Part shown: positions 5,467 to 12,827 of the stretch, one piece after another | How the letters are laid out: the number at the start of each line of letters is the position of its first letter | Position numbering within the stretch: position 1 is the first letter of the stretch | Virus record (IMG/VR): IMGVR_UViG_3300005827_000109 | Coordinates: 1-30,620 of that record | Length of the DNA stretch: 30,620 bases | DNA from: a virus | Reading direction: 5' to 3' (one strand) | Made by a program: the position numbers and the translations under genes | The notes under the pieces: generated by a model | Seen by the model: only the letters and a program-made list of their open reading frames with translations | What the model was told of the DNA's origin: nothing | Database searches by the model: none

Positions 5467-7292
5467 TGTCGGATTATATTGAAAAATTATTAAAATATTG
5501 TGACGATGTTATTAACGATAAACTCGAAAATAGAGTCGCATGTCAACTCGAAAAGTTGGCTTGTAAGCGTCACTTGAATGATCTCAAGAAATCGGAAAGC
5601 CCCGACTATCCGTTTTATTTTGATACTAGGGCTGCTAATCGACGCTGTAAGTTTACCGAATGTCTACAACATACTAAAGGTAAATGGCGCGGTCAGTATA
5701 TTGAATTGGAACCGCATCAAGTATTCATGGAAGGTGTTGGTTTCGGTTGGCTTAAAAAGAAGAATAAAATGCGTAGATTTAACCGTATGTATTTTGAGCT
5801 TCCGAGAAAGAACGGTAAATCCGCAGAGAGCGCAACCACCGGTTTGTATATGGCATTTGCTGATAACGAACTTGGGGCCGAAGTATATGCCGGTGCTACT
5901 ACCGAAGCGCAAGCTATGATGGTTTTTCAACCGGCATGGCAGATGGTTAAAATGAATGAAGATTTTAGGGAGCATTTCGGGGTTGAACTTAGCGGAACTC
6001 CAAAGAATCCCACCTCTGTTTACAATCTCGAAGATATGAGCAAATTTATCCCCGTTGTGGGCAAGCCTGGAGATGGTAGCTCACCTCATTGTGCGATAGT
6101 TGACGAGTATCACGAACACCCTACGCCTGTCTTATATGATGCTATGGATACCGGTATGGGTGCGCGTTCTCAGCCGGTGTTGTTGGTAATTACTACAGCC
6201 GGTGTTAATACGGCAGCCCCTTGCTACGATCTTCATTCCGAAGCCGTAAAGGTTCTCGAAGGAACCATTGAAAATGATGCTTTGTTTTGTATGATCTTCA
6301 CTATTGATAAGGATGATGATTGGCAAGACTTCGAGTGTTGGAAAAAAGCAAATCCGAACTATAAAATTTCAATAGATGAAGATTATCTATATGGAAAGTA
6401 TAAAGATGCGTTGAATAAACCGTCGCAACGGAACATACTTTTAACTAAGCATTTAAACATTTGGCAAAATGCCGGTGTAGCTTGGATGGATATGTTAAAA
6501 TGGAAACAATGTGAAGATTTAGAATTGACTATAGATTTGTTTCAGAATTATGAGTGTTGGGTTGCTTTGGACTTGGCTAGTAAGATAGACTTATGTGCTG
6601 TAGTATACGCATTTAAACATACAAAGCGAGTTGTCAACGTAACTTGTCCTGTTTGCTTTGAAGATGCTATTGTCGAGGGTAATTTGAATAAATGTACGAG
6701 TTGTGAATGGGAAAAGCCTGTAACTCGTCAATGCGTAGCATTTTTTGCAAGGCATTATTTACCAGAAGATACGGTAAATAAGACCGAAAACCAACATTAC
6801 CAGAAGTGGGTTCAAGAAGGATATCTAACCTCTACCGAGGGGGCTAGAACTGATTTCTCAAGGGTTGAGCGTGATATAGAACAAGCCGCAAAAGACTTCT
6901 CTGTAAAAGAACTAGCGTTTGACCCGAAAGAGGCTTCATATCTGATTCAGAACATAGAGGAATGGGCAAATTTCGAGTGTATCGAGTTTCCTCAAGGCCC
7001 GTCGTTGATCTCGGAGCCTATGAAGGAGCTTGAGGCGCGAGTATATGCCGGTGAGCTTGTTCATCCAGGTGATCCGATCTTTACATGGTGCATGGGCAAC
7101 GTGATAAAAAAACAATCTCGTTCAGGTGGATCAGTAAAACATTATTTCCCCACAAAAGAGAATGACAAGTTAAAAATAGACTCTGCTGTAGCCGCTATTA
7201 TGGCTCTAGCGCGGCTTATGACTTATGAAGATGGAACAGTATACGACGAAAGAGCCGCGAGGGAAAAAGGGGCTATTTTGAGAACATTGTAA
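5466..7292 (+). CDS. terL: Terminase large subunit with a zinc-ribbon insert
   Basis: This 608-residue protein is the packaging ATPase and nuclease. The ATPase part shows LPRKNGKS at 112-119 (Walker A, K118), AIVDEYH at 210-216 (Walker B, D213 and E214) and the coupling motif ITTAG at 242-246. The nuclease part shows acidic residues D369 (VALDLASK), D486 (LAFDPKEA) and D572 (IDSAVAAI). The layout fits the Terminase_1/HK97-like group. An extra feature is a CPVC...CTSC cysteine pair set, C394/C397 and C410/C413, inside the nuclease domain. All catalytic residues are present, so it should be active. It docks on the portal encoded at 7503. Confidence 0.95.
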   Translation: MSDYIEKLLKYCDDVINDKLENRVACQLEKLACKRHLNDLKKSESPDYPFYFDTRAANRRCKFTECLQHTKGKWRGQYIELEPHQVFMEGVGFGWLKKKNKMRRFNRMYFELPRKNGKSAESATTGLYMAFADNELGAEVYAGATTEAQAMMVFQPAWQMVKMNEDFREHFGVELSGTPKNPTSVYNLEDMSKFIPVVGKPGDGSSPHCAIVDEYHEHPTPVLYDAMDTGMGARSQPVLLVITTAGVNTAAPCYDLHSEAVKVLEGTIENDALFCMIFTIDKDDDWQDFECWKKANPNYKISIDEDYLYGKYKDALNKPSQRNILLTKHLNIWQNAGVAWMDMLKWKQCEDLELTIDLFQNYECWVALDLASKIDLCAVVYAFKHTKRVVNVTCPVCFEDAIVEGNLNKCTSCEWEKPVTRQCVAFFARHYLPEDTVNKTENQHYQKWVQEGYLTSTEGARTDFSRVERDIEQAAKDFSVKELAFDPKEASYLIQNIEEWANFECIEFPQGPSLISEPMKELEARVYAGELVHPGDPIFTWCMGNVIKKQSRSGGSVKHYFPTKENDKLKIDSAVAAIMALARLMTYEDGTVYDERAAREKGAILRTL

Positions 7293-7299
7293 AAAAGTA

Positions 7300-7321
7300 T
7301 TGACAGTAGTTTTTTTAGATG
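7300..7321 (+). promoter_or_regulatory. TTGACA element with T-run, resembling the 1987 promoter
   Basis: TTGACA (7300-7305) is followed by a run of seven T and then AGATG. The same order and exact spacing occur at 1987-2008 (TTGACA, seven T, AGATG). Here no good -10 follows at the normal distance (TACCGA at 7323-7328), so if it is a promoter it may need an activator. It lies in the 59-base gap before the head genes. Confidence 0.35.
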
Positions 7322-7351
7322 ATACCGATAATTTATTGTGAAAGGTTCGTT

Positions 7352-7501
7352 ATGAGCTTTGATGATAGTGATTTGCTGTTATGCTTTAGTGTCGAATCTG
7401 TATTCTACGGTCTTTACCTGATATATCCACCCGCTGCTTTTATCGGGGTTGGTTTGGCTTTTGGTTACTTATCATTTTTAATGGCTCCAAAAGAGGGGTA
7501 G
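7352..7501 (+). CDS. Small membrane protein between terminase and portal
   Basis: This 49-residue protein (MSFDDSDLLLCFSVES...) has a hydrophobic second half, about residues 17-44, that could span the membrane once or form a hairpin (FYGLYLIYPPAAFIGVGLAF). The frame also opens at ATG 7319, but ATG 7352 is preferred because GAAAGG is six bases upstream of it. It ends one base before the portal start. Function unknown. Confidence 0.6.
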   Translation: MSFDDSDLLLCFSVESVFYGLYLIYPPAAFIGVGLAFGYLSFLMAPKEG

Positions 7502-7502
7502 C

Positions 7503-8810
7503 ATGTCAATTCTTAGTGCATTGAAGCAGCCGAAGGGTGTAACTGTTCAACCAGGATTGCATCCTGGTGATCCGGCTCTCGTCAATTACTTTGGCAACGG
7601 TGCTACTAACTCTGCTCAACTTGTCAATTCCGATACCGCTATGCGTGTATCCGCTGTATATGCTTGTGTTACAATTCACGCTCAGACATTGGGAATGATT
7701 CCTTGTGAGATCAAGCGGCTTCGTCCTGATGGTGGAAGTGATATTGCGCCGGATCATCGGCTCTACAAGCAATTAACATACCGCGCTAACCGGTGGCAGA
7801 CTCCGTTTGAATTTATCGAAATGATGCAGGGTCATAGATTCTTGCGCGGCAACGCTTATGCTCAGATCGTTTACAATATCGGAACCGGTATAAACGAGCT
7901 TATCCCGCTGCATCCTGATCGGGTATATCCATTTTGTGTTACTACGGAGAATATTACGATATGGCTCAATGCAAATTCTCAACCGATCCCGCCGAAAGCT
8001 AAACTTTTCTATCAATATATTGAGTGCGACGGTACTACGACCATACTTCGCGCCGATGATGTTCTGCATATCCGAGGCTATTCATCGAATGGTATTGTGG
8101 GGATCAATCCTATTCAATACCACCGTGAGTCAATCGGTCTTGCTATGGCAACCGAAGAACACGGGGCCAGATTATTTTCAAATGGCGCACAAGTTGATAT
8201 GGTTGTAAAACATCCGGCCAAGTTGGGTGACGTTGCTTATGAGCGTTTGAAAAAAGAGTTTAACGATAAGTATTCGGGTGTTTCAAATTCACATCGTCCT
8301 GTTATTTTTGAAGAGGGAATGTCGATTGAAAAAGTCGGAATGACTAATGAAGATTCACAATTCCTCGAAAGTCGTAAATATCAGGTAGAAGATATTGCCC
8401 GTATTTTTAACATGCCTCTTGTATTGATCGGTCATTCTGGTGATAAAAATTCTACTTATGCGAGTTCCGAACAGATGTTCATTTCCTTTGTTCGTCATAC
8501 AATGGCCCCTGAAATGGCTCGTTGGGAACAGGCAATGAAAAAGGATTTGCTCTATCCTTCTGAAATTGGAACATATACCCTTCGTTTTAACGCTGAAGAA
8601 CTTCTGAGGGGGGATATGGTCGCTCAAATACAGTATTTGAAAGGTCGATTTGAAACAGGATCAATTTCTCCTGATGAAATAAGGACTCGTTGCGGTGAAA
8701 ATCCTACCGGAACTGAAGAGGGTAAAAAATACTATCTTGGCTCCGGTATTATGCCGATTGCACAAGCTATTGAACAAACTACTGCGACGGGGGCAAACAA
8801 TGGCGAATGA
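7503..8810 (+). CDS. Portal protein (HK97 family)
   Basis: This 435-residue protein forms the twelve-fold ring at one head vertex through which DNA enters and leaves. Typical signs are the early AMRVSAVYACVTIHAQTL stretch (about residues 45-62), the ANRWQTPFEFIEMMQGHRFL segment, the LRADDVLHIRGYSSNGIVG block, and YQVEDIARIFNMPLVLIGH near residue 290. Length fits PF04860. AAGAGGGGTAGC supplies the ribosome binding site at the end of the upstream gene. It overlaps the next gene by 11 bases. Confidence 0.95.
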   Translation: MSILSALKQPKGVTVQPGLHPGDPALVNYFGNGATNSAQLVNSDTAMRVSAVYACVTIHAQTLGMIPCEIKRLRPDGGSDIAPDHRLYKQLTYRANRWQTPFEFIEMMQGHRFLRGNAYAQIVYNIGTGINELIPLHPDRVYPFCVTTENITIWLNANSQPIPPKAKLFYQYIECDGTTTILRADDVLHIRGYSSNGIVGINPIQYHRESIGLAMATEEHGARLFSNGAQVDMVVKHPAKLGDVAYERLKKEFNDKYSGVSNSHRPVIFEEGMSIEKVGMTNEDSQFLESRKYQVEDIARIFNMPLVLIGHSGDKNSTYASSEQMFISFVRHTMAPEMARWEQAMKKDLLYPSEIGTYTLRFNAEELLRGDMVAQIQYLKGRFETGSISPDEIRTRCGENPTGTEEGKKYYLGSGIMPIAQAIEQTTATGANNGE

Positions 8811-9156
8811 AAAAACAGATCGGGTAAAAATTGATATTGACGAACTCCATGAAATAATGGATGATCTCGATGCGCCTGATAATGAAAAGCGAAAAAATAG
8901 CTTGACTAAAGATGATATTTTAGTCATAGCAAAGGTAGTTCAGGCTGTTTCCCACAATACATGTGCTATGGGATTCACCCCCGACGAAATTAATATGGTT
9001 AAACGGATCGTCGGAACATTGAACAAGGGTATTTTGGTAGTTGGATATGCTGTATTGGGTGCGATTGGAGCCGGAATAGTTTCAATAACCGTTTGGGCCG
9101 TTAAGCATGGAATTATAGAGGTCGCTCAGAACGGATCAAAAGTCGTTGGTAAATAG
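8800..9156 (+). CDS. Membrane-anchored protein between portal and protease
   Basis: This 118-residue protein has a charged, soluble N-terminal part (KIDIDELHEIMDDLDAPDNE), a middle LTKDDILVIAKVVQAVSH helix, and one hydrophobic segment at about residues 78-102 (GILVVGYAVLGAIGAGIVSI). ATG 8800 lies inside the end of the portal gene with GACGGGGGC before it; the frame opens earlier within the portal gene but has no better start. It is not a usual member of the portal-protease-capsid set, and I do not recognise a family. Confidence 0.75.
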   Translation: MANEKTDRVKIDIDELHEIMDDLDAPDNEKRKNSLTKDDILVIAKVVQAVSHNTCAMGFTPDEINMVKRIVGTLNKGILVVGYAVLGAIGAGIVSITVWAVKHGIIEVAQNGSKVVGK

Positions 9157-9164
9157 GGGTTGAT

Positions 9165-9971
9165 ATGTCAATAAATCGTCAAAGATTTTTAGCACGATAT
9201 GTAGCGTCACTCGAAATTGCCGCGAGAGAGCCAGGAAAACATACTTGGTTTGATATTGTAGCAAAAACCGATGAAGTAACCGAAATTTTTATCTATGACG
9301 AGATAGGATATTGGGGTGTAAGCGCATCTGATTTTATTCGTGATTTGAAGGGTGTAAAGAGCAAGAGTATTAATCTAAGGTTGAATACTCCTGGGGGTAT
9401 GGTAACTGACGGTCACGCTATATTTAACGCTCTCAAGGATCATCCGGCTACAGTATGCACATCAAATGATGCTCTTGCAGCATCTATGGGGTCGATTTTG
9501 CAATTGCTCGGTTCTCCTGTATTTGGCGGTGGTGGTATAACAATGGCGAAAAATGCCTTGTTTATGATTCATAATCCTTGGGGTTTTGCTATGGGCGACT
9601 CCGAGGAAATGATGAAAACTGCAAATCTTCTTGATAAAATGACCGGAATTTTAGCAGATACTTATGTCGAAGCTACGGGCAAAACCAAAGAAGAAATTTT
9701 ACAGGCAATGAAAGACGAAAGTTGGTACACAGCAGAAGAGGCTAAAGCTATGGGCTTCTGCACTACGATAAGCGGTGAGAATAAAGAAGCTGCTGCTTCG
9801 GTTTCAGTTGCTATGTTCGATGATGTACCGGAACACGTTTTGAAAGCTATAGCAGAAAATAAAGCTGCTATTCAAAATACAGTCGTAGATGAACCCGAAC
9901 CCGAAAGTGAAGTTAAACCGAATTTAATTGCGTTTAGAAAAAAACAGCTTGAATTGTTGGAGCTAAATTAA
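9165..9971 (+). CDS. ClpP-like prohead protease
   Basis: This 268-residue protein is a serine protease of the ClpP/S14 type that trims head proteins during capsid maturation. The oxyanion-loop LNTPGGMV is at 73-80, the nucleophile S107 sits in ALAASMGS, H136 in MIHNPWG, and the third acidic residue is probably D184 or E185 in KDESWYTAEEAKAMGF, as in other phage ClpP proteins. The last 65 residues are acidic and may contact the capsid protein. TAGGGG precedes the start, and the capsid gene follows after 26 bases. Confidence 0.93.
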   Translation: MSINRQRFLARYVASLEIAAREPGKHTWFDIVAKTDEVTEIFIYDEIGYWGVSASDFIRDLKGVKSKSINLRLNTPGGMVTDGHAIFNALKDHPATVCTSNDALAASMGSILQLLGSPVFGGGGITMAKNALFMIHNPWGFAMGDSEEMMKTANLLDKMTGILADTYVEATGKTKEEILQAMKDESWYTAEEAKAMGFCTTISGENKEAAASVSVAMFDDVPEHVLKAIAENKAAIQNTVVDEPEPESEVKPNLIAFRKKQLELLELN

Positions 9972-9997
9972 AAAGGCGAAAGCCGAAGGAGAACATT

Positions 9998-11230
9998 ATG
10001 TTGAAAGAACTGATGGAAAAACGCGCCAAAGCAATTGCTGCGGCAAGGGCTTTGCTCGAAACAGCAGGGGCCGAAAATCGTGATCTGACTGATACAGAAC
10101 AAGCGTCATATGATGCTGCTATGGCAGACTTTCACAAGTTCGACAAGAAATTCAAAGAAGCCGAAGCACTCGCTAAAGCCGAACTCGAAATCGGTATCGC
10201 TGCCGCTGCTTCTGCTGAATCTCGTCGTACTACCCCTGGTGCGCCGGTCAGCCCTTACGCATCTGAAGAGTATGTATCGGCTGTTATCGCTTCGCTGCTG
10301 CGTCAGCCTAATCAGCCTCTTGATGCACAGGCTGCTTCCACGATCCGCGCTCTCAGCACCGGAACTGATACCGAGGGTGGTTTCCTTGTAATGCCGGAGC
10401 AATGGGTTTCCGAACTTCTGGTCGGTGTGAAAAACCTAGTTTTTCTCCGCTCCAAAGCGCGTGTATTTCCGCTCAACAAAGCCGTATCGTTGGGTGTTCC
10501 GACTCTCGACACCGATCTTGACGATGCTGAATGGACTACAGAGCTTGCAACCGGCTCCGAAGATACCGCAATGCGCTTCGGTAAACGAGCATTGTTCCCG
10601 CATCCATTCGCAAAGCGTATCAAGATCAGCAATAACCTGATCGAGAACGCAGCAATGCCGATTCAGAGTATCGTCAATGACCGTCTTGCATACAAGATCG
10701 GTGTTACCGAAGAGAAAGGCTTTATGACCGGTACAGGTGTGAATCAGCCTTTGGGTCTTTTCACCGCATCTGCAAACGGCATTTCTACAGGTCGTGACGT
10801 TTCCACCGGCAACGAAACTACCGCGCCGACTTTCGACGGTCTGATCGAGGCTAAATTCAGCCTCAAAACTCAGTATTGGAATCGCGCTGACTGGATTTTC
10901 CACCGCGACGTTCTGAAATCTCTGGTTAAGATTAAGGACGGCGACGGTCAGTACATTTGGAGAGAGTCGGTTCGCGCTGGTGAGCCTGATATGCTCCTGG
11001 GTCGTCCAATCAATCTGAGTGAGTATTCTCCTAACACCATGACTACCGGCAAGTATGTGGGTATTCTCGGTGACTTCAATTATTACTGGATTGCTGACGC
11101 GCTGAATGTTCGCATCCAGATTTTGAAGGAACTTTACGCAGAAACCAATCAGACCGGCATTATCGCTCGTAAGGAAACTGACGGCGCACCGGTTCTCGAA
11201 GAGGCTTTTGCAAGGGTCAAACTGGCATAA
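9998..11230 (+). CDS. Major capsid protein (HK97 fold)
   Basis: This 410-residue protein is the shell subunit. Residues 1 to about 80 are a charged, Ala/Lys/Glu-rich helix (MLKELMEKRAKAIAAARALL) like the HK97 delta domain, which acts as scaffold and is usually removed by the protease encoded upstream. The rest has PF05065 features: STGTDTEGGFLVMPEQW, FGKRALFPHPFAKRIKISNN near residue 195, GTGVNQPLGL, and LGRPINLSEYSP near the end. GAAGGAGAACATT is a strong ribosome binding site. Frequent CGT and CTG codons and a UUCG hairpin right after the gene fit very high expression. Confidence 0.95.
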   Translation: MLKELMEKRAKAIAAARALLETAGAENRDLTDTEQASYDAAMADFHKFDKKFKEAEALAKAELEIGIAAAASAESRRTTPGAPVSPYASEEYVSAVIASLLRQPNQPLDAQAASTIRALSTGTDTEGGFLVMPEQWVSELLVGVKNLVFLRSKARVFPLNKAVSLGVPTLDTDLDDAEWTTELATGSEDTAMRFGKRALFPHPFAKRIKISNNLIENAAMPIQSIVNDRLAYKIGVTEEKGFMTGTGVNQPLGLFTASANGISTGRDVSTGNETTAPTFDGLIEAKFSLKTQYWNRADWIFHRDVLKSLVKIKDGDGQYIWRESVRAGEPDMLLGRPINLSEYSPNTMTTGKYVGILGDFNYYWIADALNVRIQILKELYAETNQTGIIARKETDGAPVLEEAFARVKLA

Positions 11231-11247
11231 TTATCACATTAAAATAT

Positions 11248-11265
11248 GAGGGGCTTCGGCCCCTC
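11248..11265 (+). terminator. UUCG-loop hairpin after the capsid gene
   Basis: GAGGGGC (11248-11254) pairs perfectly with GCCCCTC (11259-11265) around TTCG, a very stable tetraloop. No T run follows; TGAAAAGGAG comes next and is the ribosome binding site of the following gene. It is more likely a 3'-end stabiliser or attenuator of the capsid message than a full terminator. Confidence 0.6.
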
Positions 11266-11281
11266 TGAAAAGGAGTAATTT

Positions 11282-11722
11282 ATGAACCTGAGTAAAAATG
11301 TAAAAATCACCCGCGTTAGCAACGCGGTAGCTGCCGGTACAACCGAAATTGACGGTGCTGTAATCGACATGCAGGGCTTTGAGGGTGTTCAGTTTGCAGT
11401 ATCCTTCGGAACTATTACGTCGGGTGCTGTAACTTCCATCAAACTTCAGCATGGTGACGCTGCCAATCTTTCAGATGCTGCCGATCTTGCTGGAACTGCA
11501 ATGACTGTTGCTGATACCGATGATAACAAAATGTTCGTTATTGATTGTTATCGTCCGTTGAAACGCTATGTTCGCTGCGTTGTACTTCGTGCTACTCAAA
11601 ACGCTGTTGTTGACGGTATAAGCGCAACTCAGTATTCGGCGCGAGTCAAACCTTGCACAAATGATAGCACTACTGTTGCAAGTACCAAAACAGTAGTATC
11701 CCCTGCTGCGGGTACTCCGTAA
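11282..11722 (+). CDS. Small virion protein, possible head decoration
   Basis: This 146-residue protein follows the capsid gene directly and is bounded by hairpins on both sides, as expected for an abundant head protein. It is rich in Ala, Thr, Val and Asp with beta-like pattern (GFEGVQFAVSFGTITSGAVTSIKLQ, shortened here to its two strands), LQHGDAANLSDAADLAGTAM, and RYVRCVVLRATQNAV. The last 25 residues are Thr/Val-rich. The role of decorating or cementing the capsid is inferred from position and size only. Confidence 0.75.
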   Translation: MNLSKNVKITRVSNAVAAGTTEIDGAVIDMQGFEGVQFAVSFGTITSGAVTSIKLQHGDAANLSDAADLAGTAMTVADTDDNKMFVIDCYRPLKRYVRCVVLRATQNAVVDGISATQYSARVKPCTNDSTTVASTKTVVSPAAGTP

Positions 11723-11730
11723 GGGTAATT

Positions 11731-11759
11731 AAAGGGGCGGTTTGCGCCGCCCCTTTTTT
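11731..11759 (+). terminator. Rho-independent terminator
   Basis: AAAGGGGCGG (11731-11740) pairs without mismatch with CCGCCCCTTT (11747-11756) around TTTGCG, and the strand runs on in T to 11759. It is the most classical terminator in the window, placed just after the probable decoration gene, and would lower expression of everything downstream relative to the capsid genes. Confidence 0.9.
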
Positions 11760-11780
11760 AATTGACAAAAGGAGAAAGTT

Positions 11781-11996
11781 ATGGCTCTTGATACTACACG
11801 CGATAAGTCATTTGCTTGCAAGAATTACGAAAAAGATGGTGGAGATACTTCTGTTATCGGCGGTACTCTTAATGTGGTTTCGGGCGGTCTTATTCAGCTT
11901 CAGGCCGGTGCTGCGTTGATATTCCCGACAGCGGATCCGCATGTTGCTGGAGCGGTATGGAATAACGCGGGTACGTTGACAATTTCTGCCGGTTAA
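11781..11996 (+). CDS. Small beta-rich virion protein, possible head fibre component
   Basis: This 71-residue protein ends ADPHVAGAVWNNAGTLTISAG, a tail-end pattern shared with phage head-fibre and decoration-type proteins. The centre is a repeated Gly/Val/Leu pattern (VIGGTLNVVSGGLIQLQAG) typical of beta strands. AAAGGAGAAAG precedes ATG 11781. Assignment to the head rests on similarity of pattern and on position. Confidence 0.7.
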   Translation: MALDTTRDKSFACKNYEKDGGDTSVIGGTLNVVSGGLIQLQAGAALIFPTADPHVAGAVWNNAGTLTISAG

Positions 11997-12019
11997 TCTA
12001 AATTGAAAGGACGATCCGT

Positions 12020-12358
12020 ATGAAAATACGCATGTTGACCACAAGCTGCGGCCCTGACGCAGACGAAAACTGGACTGAAAATCAGAAAATGGATGTTAGC
12101 GTAGAACGGGCCAGGGAGCTTGTAGATGCCGGTTACGCTGTCGCTATTGATTTATTTCCTGGTGTTAAGCAGGGTACTGCTGCCGATGCTGCTCCGGTTG
12201 AATCTGATCCTGAATCTGATCCTGAATCTGATCCTGAATCTGATCCTGAATCTGATCCAGCAGAGGAAAGCGAAGCTGAAGTTGTTCCCGCTGCTCCCGC
12301 ATGGGGTGCTGCTGCCGATGCTGCTCCGGCTCCTGGTAAAAAAGGGGGTAAAAAGTGA
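12020..12358 (+). CDS. Small virion-block protein with ESDP repeats
   Basis: This 112-residue protein has a folded-looking part at residues 1-50 (KIRMLTTSCGPDADENW..., then VSVERARELVDAGYAVAID), which resembles the small proteins that sit beside capsid genes in many siphoviruses. Residues 61-79 are five copies of ESDP, followed by an Ala/Pro-rich stretch and a basic GKKGGKK end. The AADAAP motif occurs twice, on both sides of the acidic run. The acidic repeat is probably flexible and may vary between relatives. GAAAGGACG precedes the start; its stop overlaps the next GTG start. Confidence 0.75.
   Translation: MKIRMLTTSCGPDADENWTENQKMDVSVERARELVDAGYAVAIDLFPGVKQGTAADAAPVESDPESDPESDPESDPESDPAEESEAEVVPAAPAWGAAADAAPAPGKKGGKK
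12200..12259 (+). repeat. Five tandem 12-base repeats (GAATCTGATCCT)
   Basis: The unit GAATCTGATCCT occurs four times exactly from 12200 to 12247 and a fifth time with one change (GAATCTGATCCA) to 12259. It encodes ESDP repeats. The near-perfect identity at DNA level suggests recent expansion by slippage, in whole codons. Confidence 0.95.
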
Positions 12359-12750
12359 AATTCTTAATTTCGATTTTTGTTCTTCTTATCTTTTCAAGTT
12401 CCGCTTTGTGTGACGTTACGCAAAGTCGGGATGCTGAAGGTTCAAAGATTCAGGGCGAATCCTACGGTGCAATACGCAGCGCATCTGTAGGCACTAAAGG
12501 CTTTACATGCTTTAGCACAAGTGTTTATGTTGCATGGAAGCTCAAAGTTGCTGCTACTGCGAGTACGGATGGTGCTGCTATAGGATTTAAAATGTTTTAT
12601 AATGAATCTGAAGCGAAAACTTATCCGGTTTCTGCTGAGTTTTTCCAATGGAACAATTCGCCGATATCTCGTACTCGAACTATAAATAAAGTTTGTTTAC
12701 GATCTTATTCGTCGGTCACTCAGAAAACAGCTTACGGTTTGTTTCAGTAA
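12355..12750 (+). CDS. Protein with an N-terminal signal peptide
   Basis: This 131-residue protein begins KFLISIFVLLIFSSSALCD, a textbook export signal with a basic start, hydrophobic core and small residues before residue 19-20. The Cys is not in a good lipobox, so cleavage by signal peptidase I after ALC or SSA is more likely than lipid attachment. The mature part has QSRDAEGSKIQGESYGAIRS and several aromatic strands (FKMFYNESEAKTYPVSAEFF) but no family I know. Starting at GTG 12355 with AAGGGGG seven bases before it, and overlapping the upstream stop, it is in the virion operon, where an exported protein is unexpected. Confidence 0.75.
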   Translation: MKFLISIFVLLIFSSSALCDVTQSRDAEGSKIQGESYGAIRSASVGTKGFTCFSTSVYVAWKLKVAATASTDGAAIGFKMFYNESEAKTYPVSAEFFQWNNSPISRTRTINKVCLRSYSSVTQKTAYGLFQ

Positions 12751-12772
12751 TATTATCGAAGTAGATTGCGGC

Positions 12773-12800
12773 AAACCTCAAGGTGCAAATCTTGAGGTTT
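12773..12800 (+). terminator. Ten-pair hairpin before the large fibre-like gene
   Basis: AAACCTCAAG (12773-12782) pairs perfectly with CTTGAGGTTT (12791-12800) around GTGCAAAT. There is no T run beyond the stem. It may slow or partly stop transcription, or end the message of the signal-peptide gene. An in-frame GTG in its loop (12783) is unlikely to be the start of the next gene. Confidence 0.55.
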
Positions 12801-12827
12801 ATCAGAGTCTATTTGGGGGTATTTTTA

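Noticed and set aside
10436-10903. 155-residue open frame on the minus strand inside the capsid gene
   Set aside because: It is a shadow of the strongly coding capsid gene; no ribosome binding site or neighbour supports it.
11762-11767. TTGACA just before the 11781 gene
   Set aside because: The ribosome binding site AAAGGAG follows immediately and no -10 fits before the start codon, so it is not a usable promoter for this gene.
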